Assembly: GCF_009908285.1 (NCBI RefSeq)
Contig: NZ_JAAARM010000010.1
Span: 1 to 64,000, forward strand
From: Pseudomonas sp. Fl4BN1
GTDB lineage: Bacteria > Pseudomonadota > Gammaproteobacteria > Pseudomonadales > Pseudomonadaceae
Direction: 5' to 3'
DNA length: 64,000 nt
The notes under the pieces were generated by a model. The model was not told where the DNA came from, made no database searches, and saw nothing but the letters and a program-made list of their open reading frames with translations. This document shows, piece by piece, positions 35,173 to 44,200 of this stretch. A program made the position numbers and the translations under genes. Every line of letters begins with the position of its first letter. Positions within the stretch are counted from its first letter, which is position 1.

Positions 35173-36328
35173 ACTCTCCAGCCGCGAGCTGCTGGCGCGG
35201 CTGGTGGGCTTTGCCACGGTCAGCCGCGATTCCAACCTGGAACTGATCGGCTTTATCCGCGATTACCTCGCCGAGCAGGGCGTGCCCTGCGAGCTGATCT
35301 ACAACCCGCAGCGGACCAAGGCCAATCTGTTTGCCAGCATTGGCCCCGCGGATCGCGGCGGCGTGGTGCTGTCCGGGCACACCGACGTAGTACCGGTGGA
35401 CGGCCAGGCCTGGAGCGTCGAACCGTTTGTCCTGAGTGAGCGGGAAGGGCGCCTGTATGGGCGCGGCACCGCCGACATGAAAGGTTTTATCGCCTCGGTG
35501 CTGGCCGCCGTGCCGAGCTTTACTCGATGCTCGTTGCGGCTGCCGATCCACCTGGCGTTCTCCTATGACGAAGAGGTCGGCTGCCTGGGCGTGCGGCCGA
35601 TGCTTGAGCAACTGCAACAGCGCCCGAATCGGCCGGTGCTGTGCCTGATCGGCGAGCCCACCGAGCTGCGCCCGGTGCTCGGCCACAAGGGCAAGCTGGC
35701 GATGCGTTGCCAGGTGCGCGGCGCCGCCTGTCATTCGGCCTATGCGCCGTATGGGGTCAATGCCATCGAGTACGCCGCGCGGCTGATCGGCAAGCTTGGG
35801 GACATTGGCCGCCAGCTGGCGCAACCGGAGAGGCATGACCCACGTTTCGACCCGCCGTTCTCCACGGTGCAGACCGGCACCATCAAGGGCGGTCGGGCGC
35901 TGAACATCGTACCGGCGGAATGTGAGTTCGATTTCGAGGTACGGACCTTGCCGGGTTACGACGCCCAGGCGGTGGTGGATGAATTGCAGCGCTACGCCGG
36001 GGAACAGTTGTTGCCGAAGATGCAGGCGATCCAGGCCGATACCGGCATCGGCCTGCAGCCCTTGAGTGCCTATCCGGGCCTGGCCACCGCGCCGGACAGC
36101 GAAGCCGCCGAGTTGCTGGCACTGCTCAGTGGCTCGCGGGAGTTCGGCACCGTGGCCTTCGGCACCGAGGGCGGCCTGTTCCATGAAGCGGGCATTGCCA
36201 CGGTGGTCTGCGGCCCCGGCAGCATGGAGCAGGGGCACAAGCCGGATGAGTTCATCAGCATTGAGCAACTGGACGCCTGCGACGCCATGCTGATGCGCCT
36301 GGCGCAGTGGCTGCAGGCGCCTGCCTGA
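35165..36328 (+). CDS. ArgE-like M20 deacylase (acetylornithine deacetylase family)
   Basis: 387 residues. 'LSGHTDVVPVDGQAW' gives metal ligand His72 and Asp74, 'YGRGTADMKGF' the bridging Asp, 'YDEEVGCLG' the Glu136-Glu137 pair and 'GEPTELRPVLGHKGK' the next ligand region. A biosynthetic argE role is unlikely given the neighbours; it more likely removes an acyl group from an amino-compound in this catabolic set. It starts inside the DUF1028 gene. The stop is followed by a 291-base leader with the second copy of the shared element. Confidence 0.85.
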   Translation: MSELSSRELLARLVGFATVSRDSNLELIGFIRDYLAEQGVPCELIYNPQRTKANLFASIGPADRGGVVLSGHTDVVPVDGQAWSVEPFVLSEREGRLYGRGTADMKGFIASVLAAVPSFTRCSLRLPIHLAFSYDEEVGCLGVRPMLEQLQQRPNRPVLCLIGEPTELRPVLGHKGKLAMRCQVRGAACHSAYAPYGVNAIEYAARLIGKLGDIGRQLAQPERHDPRFDPPFSTVQTGTIKGGRALNIVPAECEFDFEVRTLPGYDAQAVVDELQRYAGEQLLPKMQAIQADTGIGLQPLSAYPGLATAPDSEAAELLALLSGSREFGTVAFGTEGGLFHEAGIATVVCGPGSMEQGHKPDEFISIEQLDACDAMLMRLAQWLQAPA

Positions 36329-36517
36329 TGTTTGCTGCTGGCTGATCCTGTCTCACGGCGCAGGTCACCGACCTGTGCCGCGCCTGGGCTGCTGCGCCCT
36401 GATCGCCAGCGCCAAGGCATCCTGCCTGCCCTTGGTTGAGCCTGCGCGCAACCCGGGGCGTCTGCGTTTGCACAGCCTTGTCCGCGGTATGGGTTGCAGA
36501 GCTTTTTCATGGGGTTC

Positions 36518-36564
36518 GAGCATATTTTTAGTATTTTTCCTCTTGCTCGCAGTGACGCACCATC
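36518..36564 (+). promoter_or_regulatory. Shared T-rich regulatory element, copy B
   Basis: Same arrangement as at 32571: GAGCA, one base, ATTTTTAGTATTTTTCCT, and CGCACCATC beginning 38 bases after the first G. A GCTTTTTC also lies 10-20 bases further upstream in both copies. TAGTAT is at 36529-36534. It stands about 85 bases before the aldehyde dehydrogenase start, so both halves of the catabolic region appear to be under one regulator. Confidence 0.65.
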
Positions 36565-36619
36565 CCTCCAGACCCAGAGAACAACCAGGCCGTATCAACG
36601 GTCGACGAGGGAGTGCAGC

Positions 36620-38110
36620 GTGTTCGATCTCAGTTACTGGCAGCAGCGAGCTGCCCGGCAAACATTCACTGACCAGGCGCTGATCGGTGGCCGTCATCTA
36701 TCGGCCCTCAGCGGTGCCACCTTCGACGCCATCAATCCGGCGAACAACCAGTTGCTGGCTCGAGTCAGCGCCTGCGGCGAGGTCGAGGTCGACCTGGCCG
36801 TCGCTGCCGCGCGCCAGGCCTTCGAGCACGGGCCCTGGGCGCGCATGGCCCCGGTGGAGCGCAAGAAGGTGCTGTTGCGCCTGGCCGAGCTGATGCTCGT
36901 CCATCGCGAGGAACTGGCCCTGCTGGACTCCCTGAACATGGGCAAGCCAGTGATGGACGCCTGGAATATCGACGTTCCCGGCGCCGCCCACGTCTTCGCC
37001 TGGTACGCCGAAAGCATCGACAAGCTCTACGACCAAGTGGCCCCGGGACCGCGCAACAGCCACGCCAGTATCCGTCGTGAAGCCTTGGGGGTGATCGGCG
37101 CGGTGGTGCCTTGGAACTTCCCGCTGGACATGGCCGCCTGGAAGCTGGCACCGGCCCTGGCGGTGGGCAACTCGGTGGTGCTCAAGCCGGCCGAGCAGTC
37201 GCCGTTCTCGGCGCTGCGCCTGGCCGAACTGGCCCTGGAAGCGGGGATGCCGCAAGGTGTGCTCAACGTGGTTCCAGGCCTGGGCAGCGAGGCCGGCAAG
37301 GCGCTGGGCCTGCACCCGGACGTGGATTGCCTGGTGTTCACCGGCTCCACCGAGGTCGGCAAGTACTTCATGCAGTACTCGGCGCAATCCAATCTCAAGC
37401 AGGTCTGGCTCGAATGCGGCGGCAAGAGCCCGAACCTGGTGTTCGCCGACTGCCAGGACCTGGACCTGGCCGCCGAGAAGGCCGCCTTCGGCATCTTCTT
37501 CAACCAGGGCGAAGTGTGTTCGGCCAACTCGCGCTTGTTGGTGCAGCGCAGCATTCATGACGAGTTTGTCGAGCGCCTGCTGGCCAAGGCGCGGGCCTGG
37601 ATGCCGGGCAACCCCCTGGACCCGGCCAGCCGTGCCGGGGCCATGGTCGACCGCCGCCAGACCACCAGCGTCATGGGCTTCATCGATGGCGCCCGGGAGC
37701 AGGGTGCCCACCTGGCTTGCGGCGGTCGGCAACTGAGCATCGATGGCAGCGACAACTACATCGAGCCGACCATCCTCACCGGCGTGCAGCCGCAGATGAG
37801 CATCGCGCGCGAAGAGGTGTTCGGCCCGGTGCTGGCGGTGACCCCGTTCGACGACGAGGACCAGGCCATCCGCCTGGCCAACGACAGTGTCTATGGCCTG
37901 GCCGCTTCGCTGTGGAGCGACGATCTCAACCGCGCCCACCGGGTCGCCCGGCAACTGCGCGCTGGCACGGTGTCGGTGAACACCGTGGATGCCCTGGATG
38001 TCACCGTGCCCTTTGGTGGTGGCCGGCAATCGGGGTTTGGTCGCGACCTGTCGCTGCACGCCTTTGATAAATACACCCAGCTCAAGACCACCTGGTTCCA
38101 ACTGCGCTGA
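36620..38110 (+). CDS. Aldehyde dehydrogenase (NAD(P)+), PuuC-like
   Basis: 496 residues starting at GTG 36620 behind GAGGGAG; the open frame before it runs through the T-rich element and is not coding-like. Catalytic Glu265 lies in 'WLECGGKSPNLVF' and Cys300 in 'NQGEVCSANSR'; 'VVPWNFPLDMAAWKLAPALA' and 'FTGSTEVGKYF' bind the cofactor. Length and motifs match the gamma-glutamyl-aminobutyraldehyde / aminoaldehyde branch. It would oxidise the aldehyde produced by the aminotransferase at the end of this operon. Confidence 0.9.
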   Translation: MFDLSYWQQRAARQTFTDQALIGGRHLSALSGATFDAINPANNQLLARVSACGEVEVDLAVAAARQAFEHGPWARMAPVERKKVLLRLAELMLVHREELALLDSLNMGKPVMDAWNIDVPGAAHVFAWYAESIDKLYDQVAPGPRNSHASIRREALGVIGAVVPWNFPLDMAAWKLAPALAVGNSVVLKPAEQSPFSALRLAELALEAGMPQGVLNVVPGLGSEAGKALGLHPDVDCLVFTGSTEVGKYFMQYSAQSNLKQVWLECGGKSPNLVFADCQDLDLAAEKAAFGIFFNQGEVCSANSRLLVQRSIHDEFVERLLAKARAWMPGNPLDPASRAGAMVDRRQTTSVMGFIDGAREQGAHLACGGRQLSIDGSDNYIEPTILTGVQPQMSIAREEVFGPVLAVTPFDDEDQAIRLANDSVYGLAASLWSDDLNRAHRVARQLRAGTVSVNTVDALDVTVPFGGGRQSGFGRDLSLHAFDKYTQLKTTWFQLR

Positions 38111-38258
38111 ACGCTGTTGGATGCCTGGCGAGCCGGCCTGCGGGTCAGCCTGCGGGTCAGCCACGGCGGCACGCGCCGGGATCGAGTCCGGGACGTGGCG
38201 CCGGCGTACCTGCCGAGTGAGCGGCAGGCCTACAACAATAAGAACAGGAGTGTGTGCC

Positions 38259-39707
38259 ATGACTGCAAATGTCTCCATCGGGGCCGCAAGCCCCACACCG
38301 AACCGCGGCTTGCGCCGAGTCCTGGGCCTGGGATCGCTGGTCTCGGTGGCCGTCGGCCTGGTGGTTTCCCAGGGCGTGATGGTGCTGATGCTGCAAGGGG
38401 CGGGGATGGCCGGGCTGGGCTTCTTCATCCCGCTGCTACTGGCCTACCTGATGGCCCTGACCTACGCGCTGTCGTTTTCCGAGCTGGCGTTGATGGTGCC
38501 GCGGGCCGGTAGCCTGAGCAGTTACACCGAAGTGGCCATCGGCCATTTTCCGGCGATCCTCGCGACCTTCTCCGGCTACATGGTGGTGGCGATGTTCGCC
38601 CTGTCCGCCGAGTTGCTGCTGCTCGATCTGATCATCGGCAAGGTCTACCCCGGTGTGCTGCCGCCGATGTTGGTGGCCTATGGCGTGCTGGGCACGTTCA
38701 CCGCGCTCAACCTGCTGGGCATCGACGTCTTTGCCAAACTGCAGACCGTGCTGGCGGTGGTGATGGTGGTGATCCTGCTGACCCTCGGGCTAGGGGCCAT
38801 CAGCAGCCCCCAGGCGGATCTGCAATTGCCGCTGGATCAGGGCTGGAACCCCATGCAAGTCGGTGCGCTGGCCCTGGCGGCGATGGCCATCTGGGGGTTT
38901 GTCGGCGCCGAGTTCGTCTGCCCGCTGGTGGAGGAAACCCGTAACCCGGAACGCAACATCCCGCGCTCGATGATCATTGGCCTGAGCATCATCTTCCTGG
39001 TGATCACCCTGTACTGCCTCGGTGCGCTGTTGTGCATTCCCCGGGAGCAACTGGCGAGCAACCCGCTGCCGCATTTCCTCTTCGCCACCTCGGTGTTCGG
39101 TGAGGCCGGCAAGCTGTTCCTGGTGGGGGCGGTGATCACCGCTACTTGCAGCACGGTCAACTCGTCCCTGGCGGCGCTGCCGCGGATGCTCTATGGCATG
39201 GCCCAGAACGGCCAGGCCTTTCCCCAGTTCAAGCGCCTGAGCCCGCGCACCCGCACACCCTGGGTGGCGGTGCTGTTCATCGCGGCCCTGACCGGCCTGC
39301 CGATCCTGCTGCTGGGCCAGGACCCGGACTCTATCAGCCTGCTGCTGTTGGCTGCGGCCCTGGCCTGGCTGCTGGCCTACATCATCGTGCACATCGACGT
39401 GATCGCCCTGCGTCGGCGCTACCCCGATGCGCCCCGGCCGTTCCGTTCGCCGTTCTACCCCTGGCCCCAGGTGCTGGGCATGGTCGGCATGCTGTTTGCG
39501 ATCTATCACGTCTCGCCGTCACCGGAGATGACCGCGCGGATCTTCGGCAGTGCCGGGGTAGTCCTCGGGGTGATCTCGGTGATCGCCGTGGTCTGGATCA
39601 AGCTGGTGATGCGCAAACCGCTGTTTGTCCCCGAACCACTGGTGCCCGCCACGGCGAGCACCAATGGCCCCGTTTCCCTTGAACCCACTTGCAGTGCAGG
39701 AGAATGA
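38259..39707 (+). CDS. APC-superfamily amino acid / polyamine permease
   Basis: 482 residues from ATG 38259 (AACAGGAG eight bases before). Twelve hydrophobic segments; the first is 'LGSLVSVAVGLVVSQGVMVLM' (glycine-rich TM1 of APC carriers), and 'AMAIWGFVGAEFVCPLVEETRNPERNIPRS' in pieces is the typical TM6-loop region. It would import an amine or amino acid with protons. It lies between aldehyde dehydrogenase and aminotransferase genes, the usual company of an amine importer. The 148-base gap before it contains a 12-base unit (CCTGCGGGTCAG) repeated twice at 38137-38160. Confidence 0.87.
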   Translation: MTANVSIGAASPTPNRGLRRVLGLGSLVSVAVGLVVSQGVMVLMLQGAGMAGLGFFIPLLLAYLMALTYALSFSELALMVPRAGSLSSYTEVAIGHFPAILATFSGYMVVAMFALSAELLLLDLIIGKVYPGVLPPMLVAYGVLGTFTALNLLGIDVFAKLQTVLAVVMVVILLTLGLGAISSPQADLQLPLDQGWNPMQVGALALAAMAIWGFVGAEFVCPLVEETRNPERNIPRSMIIGLSIIFLVITLYCLGALLCIPREQLASNPLPHFLFATSVFGEAGKLFLVGAVITATCSTVNSSLAALPRMLYGMAQNGQAFPQFKRLSPRTRTPWVAVLFIAALTGLPILLLGQDPDSISLLLLAAALAWLLAYIIVHIDVIALRRRYPDAPRPFRSPFYPWPQVLGMVGMLFAIYHVSPSPEMTARIFGSAGVVLGVISVIAVVWIKLVMRKPLFVPEPLVPATASTNGPVSLEPTCSAGE

Positions 39708-39709
39708 CC

Positions 39710-41122
39710 ATGAGTGCTTCCAATCGTCAGGACAACACCGCCGCGCCACGCAGCACCCAGGACTACCAGGCCCTGGATGCCAAGCACCACATTCACGCCT
39801 TTCTCGACCAGAAGGTGCTGAACGCCGAAGGCCCGCGGGTCATCGTCCGCGGTGAGGGCCTGCACCTGTGGGACAACGACGGCCAGCGCTACCTGGACGG
39901 CATGTCCGGCCTGTGGTGCACCAACCTCGGCTATGGGCGCAAGGACCTGGCGGCCGCCGCCAGCGCCCAGCTCGAACAGCTGCCGTACTACAACATGTTC
40001 TTCCACACCACTCACCCGGCGGTGGTGGAGCTGTCCGAGTTGCTGTTCAGCCTGTTGCCGGGGCACTACAGCCACGCCATCTACACCAACTCCGGCTCCG
40101 AGGCCAACGAGGTGCTGATCCGCAGCGTGCGCCGCTACTGGCAGATCCTTGGCCAACCGCAGAAGAAGGTGATGATCGGTCGCTGGAACGGCTATCACGG
40201 CTCGACCCTGGCGGCCACGGCCCTGGGCGGGATGAAGTTCATGCACGAGATGGGCGGGCTGATCCCGGACGTGGCGCACATCGACGAGCCTTACTGGTTT
40301 GGCCACGAAGGCAACCTGACGCCCGCCGAGTTCGGCCTGCGCTGCGCCCGTCAATTGGAAGAGAAGATCCTCGAACTGGGTGCCGAGAATGTCGCCGGGT
40401 TTATCGCCGAGCCGTTCCAGGGCGCAGGCGGAATGATCTTCCCGCCAGAAAGCTACTGGCCGGAAATCCAGCGCATCTGCCGCCAGTACGATGTGCTGCT
40501 GTGCGCCGACGAAGTGATCGGCGGTTTCGGCCGCACCGGCGAGTGGTTCGCCCACCAGCACTTCGGCTTCGAACCGGACACGCTGTCCATCGCCAAGGGC
40601 CTGACCTCAGGCTACATCCCCATGGGTGGCCTGGTGCTGAGCAAGCGCATCGCCCAAGTGTTGGTGGAGCAGGGCGGGGTGTTTGCCCACGGCCTGACCT
40701 ATTCCGGGCACCCGGTGGCCGCCGCAGTGGCCATCGCCAACCTCAAGGCGTTGCGCGATGAAGGCGTGGTGACCCAGGTCAAGAACGACACCGGCCCTTA
40801 CCTGCAGCAATGCCTGCGGGAGGTGTTCGGCAACCATCCGCTGATCGGCGAGATCCAGGGCGCGGGCCTGGTGGCGGCGTTGCAATTCGCCGAGGACAAG
40901 GCCAGCCGCAAGCGTTTTGCCAACGAGAATGACATCGCCTGGCGCTGCCGCACCCTGGGCTTCGAGGAGGGCGTGATCATTCGCTCGACCCTGGGGCGGA
41001 TGATCATGGCCCCGGCGCTGGTGGCGACTCGCGGCGATATCGATGAGTTGATCGACAAGACCCGGCGCGCGGTGGAGCGCACGGCGCAGGAGCTGGCGAC
41101 GGGCAGCTTGCCGGTGGCCTAG
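39710..41122 (+). CDS. Class III aminotransferase (omega-type, SpuC-like)
   Basis: 470 residues from ATG 39710, seven bases after GCAGGAG; ATG 39704 would overlap the ribosome-binding site. 'YTNSGSEANEVLIRSVRRYW' and 'GRWNGYHGSTLAA' are PLP-phosphate regions, 'LCADEVIGGFGRTGEWF' carries the Asp that contacts the pyridine nitrogen, and K296 in 'SIAKGLTSGYIPMGG' forms the Schiff base. It moves a terminal amino group from a diamine, polyamine or omega-amino acid to pyruvate or similar, giving the aldehyde for the dehydrogenase two genes upstream. Confidence 0.9.
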   Translation: MSASNRQDNTAAPRSTQDYQALDAKHHIHAFLDQKVLNAEGPRVIVRGEGLHLWDNDGQRYLDGMSGLWCTNLGYGRKDLAAAASAQLEQLPYYNMFFHTTHPAVVELSELLFSLLPGHYSHAIYTNSGSEANEVLIRSVRRYWQILGQPQKKVMIGRWNGYHGSTLAATALGGMKFMHEMGGLIPDVAHIDEPYWFGHEGNLTPAEFGLRCARQLEEKILELGAENVAGFIAEPFQGAGGMIFPPESYWPEIQRICRQYDVLLCADEVIGGFGRTGEWFAHQHFGFEPDTLSIAKGLTSGYIPMGGLVLSKRIAQVLVEQGGVFAHGLTYSGHPVAAAVAIANLKALRDEGVVTQVKNDTGPYLQQCLREVFGNHPLIGEIQGAGLVAALQFAEDKASRKRFANENDIAWRCRTLGFEEGVIIRSTLGRMIMAPALVATRGDIDELIDKTRRAVERTAQELATGSLPVA

Positions 41123-41142
41123 AGCGCGGCACCGCGACGGAA

Positions 41143-41187
41143 AAAAACACACCCCGCGAGGGCCTGGCCCTGGCGGGGTGTGTTTTT
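41143..41187. terminator. Strong bidirectional intrinsic terminator
   Basis: AAAAACACACCCCGC (41143-41157) pairs perfectly with GCGGGGTGTGTTTTT (41173-41187), a 15-bp stem. The loop itself contains AGGGCC/GGCCCT. The A-run on one side and T-run on the other make it work in both directions, ending the aminotransferase transcript and the leftward autotransporter transcript. Confidence 0.9.
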
Positions 41188-41262
41188 CTTGCATTGTTGG
41201 CTGACAGGGAATCCTTTCCTGCTGCAGCGTCCGGTTGGCGGCGGTTAGCCTGTGCCCAGGAG

Positions 41263-44200
41263 CTAGAACTTGCCGTTCAAGCCGATGCGGAACATGTCGC
41301 TGCGCTCATCGGAGCCAAGGGCTGTCTTGTAGGAGACGCCCAACTGCCAGGCACGTCCGAGGTCGAAGTCCAGGCCCAGGTCCAGGTCGGCGAAATCGCT
41401 GTCCTGGGAGTCGGGCTTGAGCCGGTACAGCAGGCCCTCGTCGCCCTGGTCGGTGTAGCGCATCTTGTAGTCGCTGGTGGTGTTGAAGTTATGGCCCCAC
41501 GCCAGGCCGACCTTGGGTGTCATCCTGCCGACCCGGGTCATGAAATCGTAGCCCGAGCGCAGGCCCAGGTACGACGTGAAGTTCTGCTGGCTTTGCTCGT
41601 CATAGGACAAACCGTAGAGGCCGCCGCCGCTCTCACGGAAGGCGTCCAGGCGGGTGCTGCTGGCATTCAAGCGGCTGTAGGGCGTCAGCGACAGTGGTCC
41701 CTGACGGTATTCGTAGCTGGCGGTGAGGGAGGCGAACAACTGGTCGGCATCCCGGGAGCCTCGGGCGTAGTCGTTGGTGCTGCCAGTGATGTAGCGGCGC
41801 GAGTCGAAACTGATGCGGTTATAGCCCAGCAGGCCGTCGATAAAGACCTGGGGCGCGAGGTTCAGGCTCAGGTAGGTGGCGATACCAATGGCATCGGCAT
41901 CGCTGCGGGTCTTGTTGCTGCCGATGTCGCTGCGGTCATTGCCGTAGCCAATCCCGATCCCGGCTATCACCGACGGCGACAAGCGATAGTCGGCACCGGC
42001 GCTCAGGCCCATGGTGGTGAAGCTGTTGTCCCGAGCGCCGCGGGCGTGGGTCGAGCCGACGTTGACGAAACCGTCGCTCCAGAAGGCCAGGGCCTGCTGT
42101 TTGCACTCATCTTGCTCGGCGGCTGCGGCCTCGCGCTGTTCCTGCTCGGTCTTGTGCGCCGAATCCCCGAGCTGGTTCTGCACGGCCTTGGCGATTTCTC
42201 CCAGGGGAACGTCTTGCCCTTGCTTGCGCAGGCTGGCGTTGAACGAGGTGCGGTCGCATTTCATCTGGTGCAACTGCTCCATGCGACGGTTGAAGTTGTC
42301 CATCTGCGTGCTGGCAAAGCGCTCGGCCGCGCGGGTTTGGGCGTTGAGCAGGCCGATGACTTCGGCGTCCTTGGTCGGGTCCGGGCGCTCCTGGATCATG
42401 AAGCTGACGGTGCTCGCGGCGCTGGAGCCGCTGCCGTTCTGCAGGCTGAAGCTGACGATCGCGGTGCCGGCGAAGGCGGCCGAGGGTATGAAGCGCATCG
42501 AGAAGCGGCTGATCATCATCGCCCGGCCGGCCGAGGCCGGAGTGACCGAGGCCAGGGTGGCTTGGGTGAACGGGCCGCCGGTGGCGCCCTGGGTCAGGTC
42601 GACGGTGGCGGACTGGCCGGCCGCGAGGATCTGGCTGGAGGCCGGCACGGTGATCGCCACGGCGGCGATGGTGATCGAGTAGGCCTTGGTACCGGTGGCA
42701 CCGTTGGTATCGGTGGCGGTGATGGTCAGGTTGCTGGTGCCGCTGGTGGTTGGCGTGCCGCTGATCAGGCCGCTGGTGGTGTTCAGACTGAGGCCGGCCG
42801 GCAAGCTGCCGCTGCTGATGCTGTAGCTGTAGGGTGCCGTGCCGCCGGAGACACTGAGGGTTGCGCTATAGGCGCTGCCCGCCGTGCCGGCGCCCAGGGA
42901 CGCCGGTGTCACTGCCAGAGACGGAGCGCTGACGGTGATGCTCACTGTGGCCGGGCCGGACGTGCCGCTGATATTGGTCGCGGTGTAGGTGAAGCTGTCG
43001 GAACCGGAGAAGCCGGCGGTCGGGGTGTAGCTAATGCTGGTGCCGCTGGCGGTGGCGCTGCCATGACTGGCGGCGCTGGCCACGGCGACGCTGGTGGCGG
43101 CGCCACCACTGAGGTTCAGGGTAATCGGGTTGGCGCCGCTGTTGGCGGCAACTGTGGTGCTGACGGCGCTGGCGATCGGCGGCACGCCGCTGATGGTCAG
43201 GTTGTAGGCCTGGGTTCCCGTGAAGTTGTTGGCGTCGGTGGCGCGCAGGGTAAAGGCGAAGGAGCCGATGGCGGTGGGTGTACCGCTCAAGCTCCCGGTC
43301 GGGCTCAGTGTCAAGCCGGTTGGCAGGGCACCCGCGCTGACCGCGTAGCTGTAGGGCGCGGTGCCGCCCGATGCGCTGATGGTGGCGCTGTAGGCGTTGC
43401 CGAGAGTACCACCGCTCAGGCTGCCCGGAGTGACGCTGATGCTGGGCGCCGTGACCGTAATGCTCACCGTGGCCGGGCTGGATGTGCCGCTGGCGTTGGT
43501 GGCGGTGTAGGTGAAACTGTCTGTACCGGCAAAGCCCACAGTCGGAGTGTAAGTGATGCTGGTGCCACTCGCGGTGGCGCTGCCATGACTGGCCGCACTG
43601 GCCACGGCGACGCTGCTGGCGGCGCCACCGCTGAGGATCAAGGTGATCGGGTTGGTGCTGCTGTTGGCGGCAACCGTGGTGCTGACGGCGCTGGCCACGG
43701 GGGGCAGACCATTGATCAGCAGGCTGTAGGCGCGTGAGCCGGTGGCGCTGTTGGCATCGGTGGCGGTGATGGTCAGGTTGAAGGTGCCACTGGCGCTCGG
43801 CGTGCCACTGATCAGGCCGCTCGCACTCAGGCTCATGCCGGTCGGCAGGGCGCCGGAAGTGACGGCGTAGCTGTAGGGCGCGGTACCACCGGAGGTGCTG
43901 AGGTTCTGGCTATAGGCGGTGCCTTGAGTGCCGCTGGGCAGTGTGGTCGGGCTGAGGTTAATCGTCGGCGCGCTGACGGTAATGGTCACTGTGGCCGGGC
44001 CGGAAGTGCCGTTGGCGTTAGTCGCGGTGTAGGCGAAGGTATCGCTGCCGGAGTAGCCGGCGGTTGGGGTGTAGCTGATGGTGGTGCCGCTGGCCGTGGC
44101 CGTACCGTGAGCGGCCGCGGTGGACACGGCCACACTGGTGGCCGCGCCACCGCTGAGGTTCAGGGTAATCGGGTTGGCGCTGCTGTTGGCGGCAACCGTG

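Noticed and set aside
38137..38160. Two copies of CCTGCGGGTCAG as a start of a repeat array
   Set aside because: Only two copies and no further units or spacers; likely slippage in a short intergenic region, not a CRISPR or integron feature.
36698..38428. Minus-strand frame of 576 codons opposite the aldehyde dehydrogenase
   Set aside because: The sense strand has intact ALDH catalytic residues; the antisense product has no recognisable motif.
41194..43737. Long open frame on the plus strand across the autotransporter repeats (about 850 codons)
   Set aside because: It is the mirror of a repeat-rich, GC-biased gene: Gly/Ala/Val-rich repeats with no domain, no ribosome-binding site, opposite to an autotransporter with signal peptide and barrel.
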